From Phoronis ovalis (lineage: Eukaryota > Phoronida > Phoronidae), in the NCBI GenBank assembly GCA_028565635.1, contig JAOXYB010060001.1, forward strand, positions 1 through 10,778: a DNA stretch of 10,778 nucleotides. The letters run 5' to 3'. A model generated the notes under the pieces. The model was given only the letters and a program-made list of their open reading frames with translations. It made no database searches and was not told the DNA's origin. Shown here piece after piece: positions 1 through 7,766 of the stretch; the stretch's first letter is position 1, and each line of letters opens with the position of its first letter. Made by a program: the position numbers and the translations under genes.

Positions 1-13
1 AGGTAATTTGGAG

Positions 14-165
14 GTCATTTAACGTTCATAAAAGCCAATATGAGCAACCCTGCCTTTGCTAAAAGGCTATCTAGTTTCAAATGTGAAATTAGTGAAAGCC
101 TGAATCAAGAAAGTACCCCGTCTTCTCCAAGACCTTCATCGGTCCTCGATCCCTCTCATAGATAA
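14..165 (+). CDS. Partial 3'-terminal coding exon of an unidentified gene
   Basis: The frame is open from position 7 to the TAA at 163-165, preceded by an in-frame TAA at 4-6. If this is a spliced exon, the AG at 12-13 is the likely acceptor, so coding would begin at 14 in the middle of a codon. The readable part holds about 50 residues: a hydrophobic start (HLTFIKANM), a basic stretch (NPAFAKRLSSFK), then a Ser/Pro-rich polar tail (STPSSPRPSS) ending DPSHR. The mixed, non-repetitive composition and the AATAAA 140 bases downstream support a genuine C-terminus. The pyrimidine tract before the acceptor is weak. An alternative is a short independent ORF starting at the ATG at 40 (41 residues). 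I do not recognise the family. The Ser/Pro tail looks disordered and could be phosphorylated. Confidence 0.5.
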
Positions 166-330
166 CAGATAACGATTCCATATAGTTATGATGGTATTCT
201 GTTGTCTGGTTTACATTTATTGCGATTTTGTTATACTGTTGGATTGTTCTGTAGACAAGTTATGTATGTTGATATATTGTTTGTTTTACTTGTACAGTTG
301 TAGTTAATAAAAAATTATTATGGTAACTAG
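166..330 (+). other. 3' UTR of the left-edge gene
   Basis: This is AT-rich sequence without an open frame, following the TAA at 163-165. It ends in a canonical AATAAA at 306-311, so cleavage would be expected near 320-335. A second plus-strand AATAAA at 493-498 could serve as an alternative. The extent is inferred from the signal only. Confidence 0.45.
306..311 (+). terminator. Poly(A) signal AATAAA, left-edge gene
   Basis: An exact AATAAA hexamer lies 141 bases after the stop codon of the left-edge exon, on the same strand and in AT-rich sequence. The hexamer is common by chance in such DNA, so the support comes from its position. Confidence 0.5.
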
Positions 331-449
331 ATATCAGGATTAGATAAAAGATAGACTGACTGAAAGTAAGATAGAAAAACCTCATATTTTAAAAATAGAT
401 TTTGTAAAAATTTCATGGACAAAAAGTCACTAAATATATTGAAGTATTT

Positions 450-1041
450 CACTGTGTATGACCTCTCTTTATTGATGAAACTGAAAGACCTAAATAAAAT
501 ATACAAGTACTCTTATCGTATTTTTTGCCAGGAAATGTTCCAAAGCGTTTGAGTCGAATTTTTATCGATGAGAGGGATTGTCAAGAAAGGGACAGGAGCG
601 GAGGTTTGAAATTCAGATGTTGCAGTTCTGTTGAGTAAGAGGCAGTTGAATGGAACTTTAATGTCAATGTCAAATATATATGTAATGTCAGACTAGTGAA
701 CCTGTCGAGACTTGACTCTTGGAAGTTATGGTGACATTAGCACATTGTAAAAAGTAATATCATACTGGTGATGTATTTCTTCAAGGACTAGAGATAAATA
801 TTTGCAATACACCTTGATTAAACAGTCTAAATTGTATTCACAAGTAACACATATATAACAATTCCAGAATTTATGCTTGTTTGGTTTTTGCATAACATCG
901 ATGATGCATTGCTACATCCCATATTACTTTCCTTCTGGATTAAAGTCCATGCCATTAGTTGCATCAGCTAGATCATGTACCGAAAATATTTGATAATATC
1001 CAGTGCATTATTCTTTGTTGACCATTGTCGGTGTTAAATCT
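450..1041 (-). other. Probable 3' UTR of the RJL-like GTPase gene
   Basis: No coding potential is visible here on either strand. Reading on the minus strand from the TGA at 1042-1044, the first canonical AATAAA is the complement of TTTATT at 468-473, giving a UTR of roughly 590 bases. An ATTAAA variant (complement of 658-663) could give a shorter form. I looked for a J-domain signature (an HPD-containing frame) on the minus strand here and found none. Confidence 0.45.
468..473 (-). terminator. Poly(A) signal AATAAA, RJL-like gene
   Basis: The plus strand reads TTTATT, which is AATAAA on the minus strand, about 570 bases past the GTPase stop codon. With the plus-strand signal at 306-311 it brackets a tail-to-tail junction between two convergent genes. 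Confidence 0.45.
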
Positions 1042-3807
1042 TCATTCTTTCATAAAACTGCCCATGTTCTTCTTTTCCACCACAGCATCTAATAAGTCTT
1101 TAAACATACCTTCCACTCCATCTCCTGTAGCGGCGGAAGTCTCATAATAACTGAAAGATGTTTTTTAGTTATCCTCAAAATATTGTTCAAGATAAAAGAT
1201 TCCCACAAAAAGTTCTTTTTTCATCACTTGGTGGAGTCACTAATTGCAAACCCAAACATTCCCGGAGACGTTGCATTTTGTGAATGAAAAATATCACATT
1301 TCTCCTCTGACACAACTACTTGTACAATTCATCTCCGAAACATGGCATTCTAGGAACATTTGAGGTCCTGACCAGAGGCTCAACAAAATGCTTGCAAATA
1401 GTCTTATTACATATTTCACATTTAGCAATCACATTTGTTTCAGCCAAAATAAAAAATCTTTCTTGTGTTAAAAGTTAATAGGTAACTTACTATATTATGC
1501 TAAATGTAGAATGATTGAAACTTGTTTGAAAATAGAGCAATGTTGTCAAAAACTAAATTAAATTACAATAAAACTTTAGTTCAGTTGATTTTTGGTTGGG
1601 GGTTTGATTACAAGATCAGCTTTCTTGACAAGCCAAAAAACAATTATTTTTACTAAGGGTTCCATCAAACTGTGTTTTCTCCCAGTGAATGGTACACTAT
1701 CCTACAAATATTTCACAGTCTCCAAGACTACAAGTACACGAGAATGGAAAGTTTAATTATGAGAGGTCACATTCAAAGGGATGCAGCAATACTTACCTAA
1801 GTTTATGAACTTTTGCCCATTTGTTACCTTCAGTTGTTGAGACAACTCGTTTTCCTTTAATGTCAACCTAAACAGAAATTATTCTAATCTGACTAACGAA
1901 AGCAATTCGTTTCACACATTTCATGTTATTATCCTCAATCGACAGATTATAAAAAAAACATGATTCACTTGTAACCGAATTACTTTACAACAGTGTTTCA
2001 TCCATGTTTCAACAAAACAAGAATATTTGTACCTTGTTTGCTACAAGACAAACCACAGGACCACCTGGACTAGATCCACCATATTTAGCAAGTTCTCTCA
2101 ACCATGGTTCTAAACCATCAAATGTGGATACATTTGTGACATCATATACCAAGAAAACTGCATCTGTGTTTGCATATAACTCATTTCTAACATCTATGTA
2201 TTCCGGATTGCCAGATAAATCCCACAGGTGCACTCTTACTAGAATAACAGAAATGCGTTATAAAATTGTTTAGGTATTCTCAGTGACTAGATTTGTTGTT
2301 AACTTTGCAATTGTTTTTGCAAGCATCATAGCATACTTCATACTACAACACAAAATCCATCACAAAAACCAGTTCAACTCCACAACACATTTTTTGCATG
2401 GGTGTATGATATGCTTAAAATTTTATACTACACTGACAACAATGAAATTAGCAAAATGGCACACAAAGTCATCTTTCAGTACTAGCATCTCTGTGTACTT
2501 GGACAGGAATCTTAAGAGGAACATATCAGGTGGAATTTAGAGCAGGTAGTGTATCAGGAGAAATATTGTATATTAAAATATAAAATAATAGGGCATACCC
2601 CAGGACATACCAAAACATACATGAGAAACCCTAATGACAAGCAGTGCTGTTCACCTCATTCTGTCTACTTACAGTCCATGTCTTGAACAGTTTGAATTTT
2701 GAAGCCATAATCAACACCAACAGTTGGTTGGTATGAAGACGTAAACTACAAAGAAATCACAAGCAGTGTAAATCTATATTTTATTAATAACTAGAATAAT
2801 CAATTTTTATTTACCAAATAAAGTAAAGATTGGTAAACTCAACTTCTTAAATTATATACTTATATAAAGTTCAAAATTGGCTGAGTTAGAAGTAGTAACT
2901 GATTGTCCAATGTTCTTGTAACTTTTTAACACTAAAAATCTTGGACTATGATAACTTAATTAGTTATAATAGTCCCAGCTAATAACACATATGCTATTTT
3001 TTGTGCATGTTTTGTTTTTAATAGAAGTTAAAATCATAAACAAATACCTTGCTTTCACAGAAGTGTTTTATTAAACATGTCTTCCCCACACCAACATTTC
3101 CAAGTCCAATAACCTTTAAAAAATAAACAGAATTACTGGGAAATGAGGTTCATTCAAGTTAAAATAATTAATGCAACAGTTGGAGAATAGAACTATGATC
3201 TTTGAAAAAACTAACTCTGTGAGTTAATAGGTGAGACAGTCACATGTGGGTTGCACATGCCAGAATGCCATTAACAGAAAAAATGAAAGTTGCCTGAAAG
3301 TACCCGAATTTCATTATATAATAAACAGGCATACATGCATCAACACAGCAGTTTTCAAGATTTTTTTGTTACGAGTAAAATCAATATTAACGAGAATGCT
3401 ACTGGTAAATCTCTAGAACCTCACAGCAAATTGCTGATATGCAGCACATTTAGCATCAGGCATTTATACGAAAATTGCAGATAGTGTTGACTGAGAAAGG
3501 CTTTCCAATCAAAAAAAGTTTTAGGCTTTATGCCTTTATGTATTACAAAAAACTTTAATACTGGAAGTTGTGGAATATATTTTAGTGTCATATTTCACAT
3601 TCAAAGTAAAGAATGTCATATTTCACATTCAAAGTAAAGAAACAACAAAAGTTTAGTTTTGCTGAAATTTTTTTTTGGGGTGAACTTAAGTAGACTAACT
3701 AATGCATTTACTATCAGTGTCAGTGATAACAGGTTTACCTTGATCCATACCAAAGAAGAACCAATATCCTTCACCGCTCTGGTCAAATGTCCAGGTTTCC
3801 TGTCCAT
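1042..3807 (-). CDS. RJL/RBJ-family Rab-like small GTPase (DNAJC27-like, no J domain)
   Basis: I assembled six coding exons on the minus strand: 3807-3739, 3113-3048, 2745-2673, 2238-2033, 1867-1797 and 1150-1042 (TGA at 1044-1042). They encode 197 residues, and all introns are GT-AG. The GTPase motifs are in order: P-loop GNVGVGKT at 28-35, switch I with T53 (PTVGVDYG), G3 WDLSG at 75-79, NKVD at 137-140 and ETSA at 165-168. The residues YGFK and NPEYIDVRNELY align with vertebrate DNAJC27, which has the same layout. The start ATG is supported by an in-frame TAG 18 bases upstream (3825-3823). Two family-like oddities are visible. The catalytic Gln after the G3 glycine is replaced by Asn80, and there is no C-terminal Cys for prenylation. 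The frame ends at FMKE, soon after the GTPase fold, so the J domain of vertebrate DNAJC27 (about 270 residues) is missing. The gene sits head-to-head with DNAJC22. The family is linked to flagellated eukaryotes, and in vertebrates to MEK/ERK signalling; a role here is inference. Confidence 0.88.
1151..1796 (-). other. Intron 5 of the RJL-like gene
   Basis: The donor is GTAAGT (complement of 1791-1796) and the acceptor is CTTTCAG (ending at 1151). It interrupts a serine codon (AG|T) just before YYETSA. The 646 bases are AT-rich and show no coding frame or recognisable element. Confidence 0.8.
2239..2672 (-). other. Intron 3 of the RJL-like gene
   Basis: The donor is GTAAGT (complement of 2667-2672) and the acceptor is GTTATTCTAG. 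It splits a leucine codon (T|TA) just before RVHLWDLSG. An 85-codon plus-strand open stretch inside it (2283-2540) has low-complexity content and is treated as chance. Confidence 0.8.
2746..3047 (-). other. Intron 2 of the RJL-like gene
   Basis: This 302-base AT-rich intron has the donor GTATTT (complement of 3042-3047) and the acceptor TTTGTAG. It is phase 0, between CESK and FTSSYQ, a join that matches the K-F boundary region of vertebrate DNAJC27. Nothing else is recognised in it. Confidence 0.8.
3114..3738 (-). other. Intron 1 of the RJL-like gene
   Basis: The donor is GTAAAC (complement of 3733-3738) and the acceptor is TTTTTTAAAG. It is phase 0, between WIK and VIGLGN. The intron holds the perfect 28-bp tandem duplication at 3586-3641. 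Plus-strand open stretches at 3231-3484 and 3659-3919 have no protein-like character. Confidence 0.75.
3586..3641. repeat. Perfect 28-bp tandem duplication
   Basis: The unit at 3586-3613, beginning TGTCATATTTCACATTC and ending AAAGAA, is repeated exactly and immediately at 3614-3641. The copies differ at no position, so the duplication is either recent or held uniform. It lies in intron 1 of the RJL-like gene, about 100 bases from exon 1, and touches no coding base. Confidence 0.95.
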
Positions 3808-3822
3808 AATTATTCTATTTCT

Positions 3823-3849
3823 CTATTTCCCTGCTCTCCTCTGCACCAT
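3823..3849 (-). promoter_or_regulatory. Upstream ORF of the RJL-like gene
   Basis: An ATG at 3849-3847 opens an eight-codon frame (MVQRRAGK) that ends at the TAG at 3825-3823. It is in frame with the main ATG at 3807, and its stop also shows that the main protein does not extend further upstream. It matters only if the leader includes this stretch. Confidence 0.35.
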
Positions 3850-4214
3850 TTGTCACCTTATTAACATACTGAATAGGATAATTCTACGTGGTATCATTCA
3901 AAATTGGACAAAATTTTGAGTATCGTTTGAATACCAGCCTTTGGAAACTGTCATGGCATTCCCAAACAATCTGTTGCATCTTGGGAAGAGGGGTTTTCCA
4001 GTGGCCCTAAACTAGGATATATTTGGAAAATGGTTTCATTTTCAACAAGAACGAAAATAAAAACTATGATTAACACGTGAAACAGGCGAAATAAACTTTT
4101 AAGCTTGCTTTATTAACAGAATCATATAATTATCTTTTCAGCGTTAGTTTTCGAAGAAAAACTTTCACAAACTTATGCATGGTCGGACAGGAAAGACACG
4201 TAAGCTTTGGGATA

Positions 4215-4224
4215 ACGCATGCGT
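4215..4224. promoter_or_regulatory. NRF1-like palindrome
   Basis: ACGCATGCGT is a perfect 10-bp palindrome containing GCATGCG, which resembles the core bound by NRF1 in metazoan housekeeping promoters. It lies about 120 bases upstream of the DNAJC22 start codon. The flanks do not match the full consensus, so this is a candidate only. Confidence 0.35.
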
Positions 4225-4231
4225 AATATAA

Positions 4232-4237
4232 CCGGAA
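4232..4237 (+). promoter_or_regulatory. ETS-type CCGGAA motif
   Basis: CCGGAA in the context AACCGGAATT lies eight bases from the NRF1-like palindrome. ETS and NRF1 sites often occur together in CpG-containing metazoan promoters. A six-base match alone is weak; its position in the divergent gap is the support. Confidence 0.35.
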
Positions 4238-4292
4238 TTCCCTTCCTGCAAGGTGCACGCTATCTTTTCGTTTCAGCAGTATTCTTCGTGAC

Positions 4293-4320
4293 ATGCATGA
4301 AATTTGAGTGGAGAAATTGA
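4293..4320 (+). promoter_or_regulatory. Two overlapping short upstream ORFs before DNAJC22
   Basis: An ATG at 4293 opens MHEI-stop (ending 4307). An ATG at 4297, in another frame, opens MKFEWRN-stop (ending 4320), 20 bases before the main ATG at 4341. If the leader includes them they would be expected to reduce initiation at the main start. They also show that the main protein does not begin earlier with ATG. Confidence 0.4.
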
Positions 4321-4340
4321 GAAACTTATTCCTTACAACT

Positions 4341-7300
4341 ATGGCGAAAAGTATCATTATTGCGTATATTTTATGGCTGTTTGGTGGCTGGTTTGGTTTA
4401 CATCATTTTTACCTCCGCCGAGATAAACAAGCATTCGTATGGTGGTGTACATTTGGCGGTTGTTTTGGATTAGGATGGCTTCGGGATCTGTGTCGTATTC
4501 CTGAGTACGTCGCTGATGCCAACAATGATTCTGACTTCTTAGAAGATCTGACATATAAAATGAAAAAATACTCCTCTCCGCCTTTCAGCTATTTGAGGTT
4601 TTCAGGCGAACTATTGATGGGATGGACTTTTGGTTACTTGTTAAAATATGCATTACCAACAGAATTCTTAGAAGACTACAAGATTACGTCAGAATTCATA
4701 GGTTATTTTGGAGTTGCAGTAGGTAAGACTAGTCGCTTAAAATACTAGTAACATTTTGCAACCTCTGAAAGAAAATGTTGGGGAACATGATTCAACTAGT
4801 TTTAACTAGTATATATTAACCCAGTTAAATATCATGACTTGAGACTAAAGGGGGATGGACCCGGCAATGTGTGTTAAACAGTCACTATTGAAGTTTTTCA
4901 ATTAATTTTCCTACCGGTTTTGTGACAAATGTTCTTTAACGTTTACTTTTTCCTGTTAATGTACATATTTTCAAAAAAAAAAATGTATTAGAACTCCACT
5001 CTGCATGTATGACACGTCAGAGAATAAGGGTAATTATCTAAATATGCTATCTGTTGCATTCATCTATAATTAAACATGATGATCCCATGAGAAATATATC
5101 ACCTGCCATAAGCAGTTAGTATTAAACATTAAATAGAATTTATAAATTTATAGTAGTTAGTAATACATGCTATGTAACAATAAAATGAGCTTCTGTGATA
5201 GCTGCTGAAACTAATGTATCTATAAACATACACTATCATTTATATATTTGTGTATTATATATAGTATTCTGTTTTTAAGAAAAAAAAGGTATGTTTCTGG
5301 TAACTTGGTCAATCCTAATTTTAATCCCTGGTCAGACATAAAGTGCTTTTAGTCCTTGCATATTCTTCAGCAAATAACTGTGTTTGTGTTGTTATTTTTT
5401 CATTATATATTTCACCGTGACATTTTGGTCAATAAAATAAAAAAAGTAAAATAAAATAAATGTCCCACCTACCTATCCTATTTTTTGGCCATGTCATAGG
5501 AACCATACATATTTTTTATGTCTTAATATAGACAATGCAATTTTTCTTTAAAAATTAAGTTGCTCAAAATTAAAAAAAAATTAACTTGGAAAATATTTGA
5601 TATTTGATATTAAATTCAATAATTGGTTAATCATGAAGCTGACTGATGATAGTCACCACTTACATATGAATAACCTGTTTTTATTGTTAAACACTTCTAT
5701 ATTAAATTTGTTAGTGTCCAAGACACAGTTTCTATAATTTCTTACATTCTAATCTAATAAAGATGATACATTACAATTAATTAATTTTTATATTCTTAAA
5801 TATTATGCTGGATCTCATGTAGGTATTGTTAGACAAAATACCTCGAAGCAATGTAATGATTTTCTTTCATAGTTTAGGTTAAAACATTCCAATGAGTTGC
5901 CAGGTCATCTCATTTATATGAAATATTGATATTGTTCCTCTTAGTGATTATGGGAAACAAAATAATGCCTTATTATTGATAATTTTCCTGTTGCTTATAA
6001 ATGTAACAATTATGTCAAGCATTATTTAAAACATACAACATTATCAGCTTGTATTTTAAAATGTGGAAAAGGTCAAAATTTATTCCAAAAATTTATACTG
6101 ATTATTTTTAACAATGGATTTATATATTTATCCAAAAATTTACACTAAAAACAAAAAAAAATTCATGTCTTAAATAAAACTGAATCACTCACTATATGCC
6201 TATGTATACCCCGTTGCCAGCTACAACATTTGGATTTGATCATCTATTAACAATATATCTTCCACTTATAGGCGTACATATGGTTGCAAATATAGGACGT
6301 GAAGTTGGTTCCTTTAAATGGGCTTTGATTGGTTCACAACTTTTGATTCTTCCATACATCTATAACTCTTCATCTCTCGAAGAAGGCCAGGATTATGTGT
6401 CACATTCCGCAGTTGTTTCAGCCGTAATGCTCAATTGGCAAGGCAAATCATGGCGACGTCAACCTGACACATCTGGTCTTTGCAAGAGAATCGGCAAAAT
6501 GACTTTATGGGGGACTATTTATTTGTTATTATGGGGGTCAATGTTATATTATAATTCCTCAATAACAACAAAAGATGGAGAGACAGTTAAATTACGTGAT
6601 GCTATTCATAACTTTTTTAAATCACCAATGTGGTCAGAAACGAAAGCGACAATAAACCAACTGTATGAATATTACCAACTTCATGGATTTTGGAAGATCT
6701 GGGATGAAGTCAAATCAGCACTGGATCCTGAAGGAGAAGCTAATGCATACAAGGTATGAATACAAGGAAAAAATAAATAAAATATTAGGGGAAATATAGT
6801 TTAGTTTATTCCAATAATATATGTCTGGCAAATATACATACCCATTACATGTTAACAGATGAATCATGCATGAATGCAATGATGTCATCTGGTGGCTATT
6901 CACTTTGCATAGTAGAACATTCTACAGAAAGTTAACTGCACATTGGTACCTTCTGATTCGCTGCTGAGGGGAACAAATAGATTTTTTATTTTGTATTGAT
7001 GTGGATTTTGGATATCTTAGTATTTGGGGGCAAACAGGTATTGTATTGTGCTACTGGTATGGGTCACCTTTTTTCATGAATTTTGTTGGGTCACCTTTTT
7101 TCATGTCTAATAAAACGGCTACCTTTTACACCTTTTGTGGTATAGCTTGGATATGATTTTTGGGGCTTATGAAAGATCTGTCAATAAAGTATAGATGGGT
7201 CTAATTTTGGTGTATAATATGTCATAAAACACATTGCAATATTTTGAACATTTAAATAAAATTTTCATGTTGGAATGGTGTATTATGGGTCACAAAAATT

Positions 7301-7766
7301 TGGTATAGGATGAGGATATGATGGATCCATACTTTGATATTTTTGGTATAGAATTGGTCCAAAAAATGTAACACTCAGTGGCACACCTCCACCCAACCCA
7401 AATACATGTAAGATATCTAAGGATTGGTGACTAGCAATGTGAACAATGCTGGCAAAATATGAAAGTAATTTTGTGCTCATTGAACATTTCGGTTATTGTA
7501 TATCTGTAACCTTGAAGAAAATATGTTTTTTTCTTTTTTAGGTACTAGGCCTAAGTTCTAGTGCTAGCCAAGAAGAGATTAAAAGTACATATAAAAAATT
7601 AGCTCGGCAGTGGCATCCAGACAAAATTAAAGATCCTGAGAAAAAAATAGAAGCTAGCAAAAAGTTCATGGAGATACAACAAGCTTATGAAGTTTTATCG
7701 AGTATAAAAAATAGACGAGCACAGAAGAGTAAATCGTCTCATAAAAAGGACAAACGAGATTTCTAA
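4341..7766 (+). CDS. DNAJC22: DNAJC22 / Wurst: multi-pass membrane J-domain co-chaperone
   Basis: Three exons (4341-4722, 6272-6753, 7542-7766) encode 362 residues, close to the roughly 340 usual for the family. An N-terminal TM2 domain (about 4-57) shows GGWFGLHHFYL and the WLRDLCRIPEY end. Further hydrophobic spans lie near 89-105, 117-135, 144-158 and 205-221. The linker DPEGEANAYK (279-288) leads into the J domain VLGL...HPDK, with HPD at 313-315 and an EIQQAYEVL helix. The tail is lysine-rich and ends KRDF. All junctions are GT-AG and keep frame: a glycine codon is split G|GC at exon 1/2, and exon 2/3 joins in phase 0 as AYK|VLGL. The start is the first ATG followed by the TM2 domain. 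The family's J domain stimulates Hsc70, and Drosophila Wurst acts in clathrin-mediated endocytosis. The intact HPD predicts activity here, with the J domain presumably cytosolic. The RJL-like GTPase is divergent upstream. Confidence 0.95.
4723..6271 (+). other. Intron 1 of DNAJC22
   Basis: The donor is TAG|GTAAGA at 4723 and the acceptor is TTCCACTTATAG ending at 6271; the intron is phase 1. The 1,549 bases are extremely AT-rich. They contain A/T low-complexity runs (for example AAAAT-type sequence at 5431-5460), four ACTAGT hexamers at 4729-4810, and two near-identical 16-mers starting TCCAAAAATTTA at 6084 and 6131. No coding frame or known mobile element is recognised. Confidence 0.85.
5431..5460. 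repeat. A-rich low-complexity tract (AAAAT-like)
   Basis: Imperfect AAAAT/AATAA repetition lies within DNAJC22 intron 1. It looks like a degenerate microsatellite rather than a functional element. Confidence 0.7.
6754..7541 (+). other. Intron 2 of DNAJC22
   Basis: The donor is AAG|GTATGA at 6754 and the acceptor is a strong pyrimidine tract, TTTTTTCTTTTTTAG, ending at 7541; the intron is phase 0. The 788 bases include a more GT-rich repetitive stretch at about 7020-7430, described separately. The rest shows nothing recognisable. Confidence 0.9.
7020..7430. repeat. Degenerate repeat-like segment in DNAJC22 intron 2
   Basis: The 18-mer GGGTCACCTTTTTTCATG occurs twice (7061-7078 and 7088-7105), 27 bases apart. 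Related phrases recur nearby: TATGGGTCAC at 7059 and again near 7284, and GGTATAG near 7302 and 7345. The segment is richer in G and T than the rest of the intron. This looks like a decayed tandem or interspersed repeat, but no termini, target-site duplication or coding capacity is visible, so the class is unknown. Confidence 0.5.

Larger units (their letters stand above)
3808..4340. promoter_or_regulatory. Divergent intergenic region, probable bidirectional promoter
   Basis: This 533-bp space separates the start codons of two head-to-head genes. The part at about 4195-4295 has several CpG dinucleotides, unlike the CpG-poor surroundings. It also contains a perfect palindrome ACGCATGCGT at 4215-4224 (close to the NRF1 core) and an ETS-type CCGGAA at 4232-4237. 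Acceptor-like tracts end in CAG at about 4141 and 4276 on the plus strand, so a spliced 5' leader for DNAJC22 is possible. No TATA box stands out at a convincing distance. Transcription starts cannot be placed from sequence alone. Confidence 0.5.

Noticed and set aside
1104-1110. GTATGT inside the last GTPase exon as a splice donor leading to a J domain
   Set aside because: Coding beyond it (GMFKDLLDAVV) matches the end of the GTPase fold, and no J-domain exon is seen downstream. It is kept as a test of the J-less claim.
2004-2273. Plus-strand 89-codon frame
   Set aside because: It is the antisense shadow of GTPase exon 4, which has clear motifs on the minus strand.
2283-2540. Plus-strand 85-codon frame
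   Set aside because: It lies in GTPase intron 3, has AT-driven composition and no recognisable motif.
3970-3995. ZNF143-like motif (TTCCCAAGATGCAA on the minus strand)
   Set aside because: It resembles the CCCARCATGCA core but has a mismatch and lacks the conserved ACTACA part, so it is too weak to annotate.
4308-4340. N-terminal extension of DNAJC22 to a GTG at 4308
   Set aside because: A GTG start is not expected in an animal nuclear gene. The added residues have no family counterpart, while the ATG at 4341 leads straight into the TM2 domain.
4130-4357. Minus-strand 75-codon frame across the divergent gap
   Set aside because: It is antisense to the start of DNAJC22 exon 1. It does not join the GTPase P-loop exon in frame, whereas the exon at 3807-3739 does so with a proper donor.
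6196-6271. Separate start of a protein at the ATG at 6196
   Set aside because: These bases lie before a good acceptor (TTCCACTTATAG). Joining exon 1 at 4722 to 6272 restores a glycine codon and continues the DNAJC22 protein, so the upstream codons are intron.
7283-7480. Minus-strand 65-codon frame in DNAJC22 intron 2
   Set aside because: It overlaps the repeat-like island and lies within an intron with strong splice sites. The composition reflects the repeat, not a known protein.
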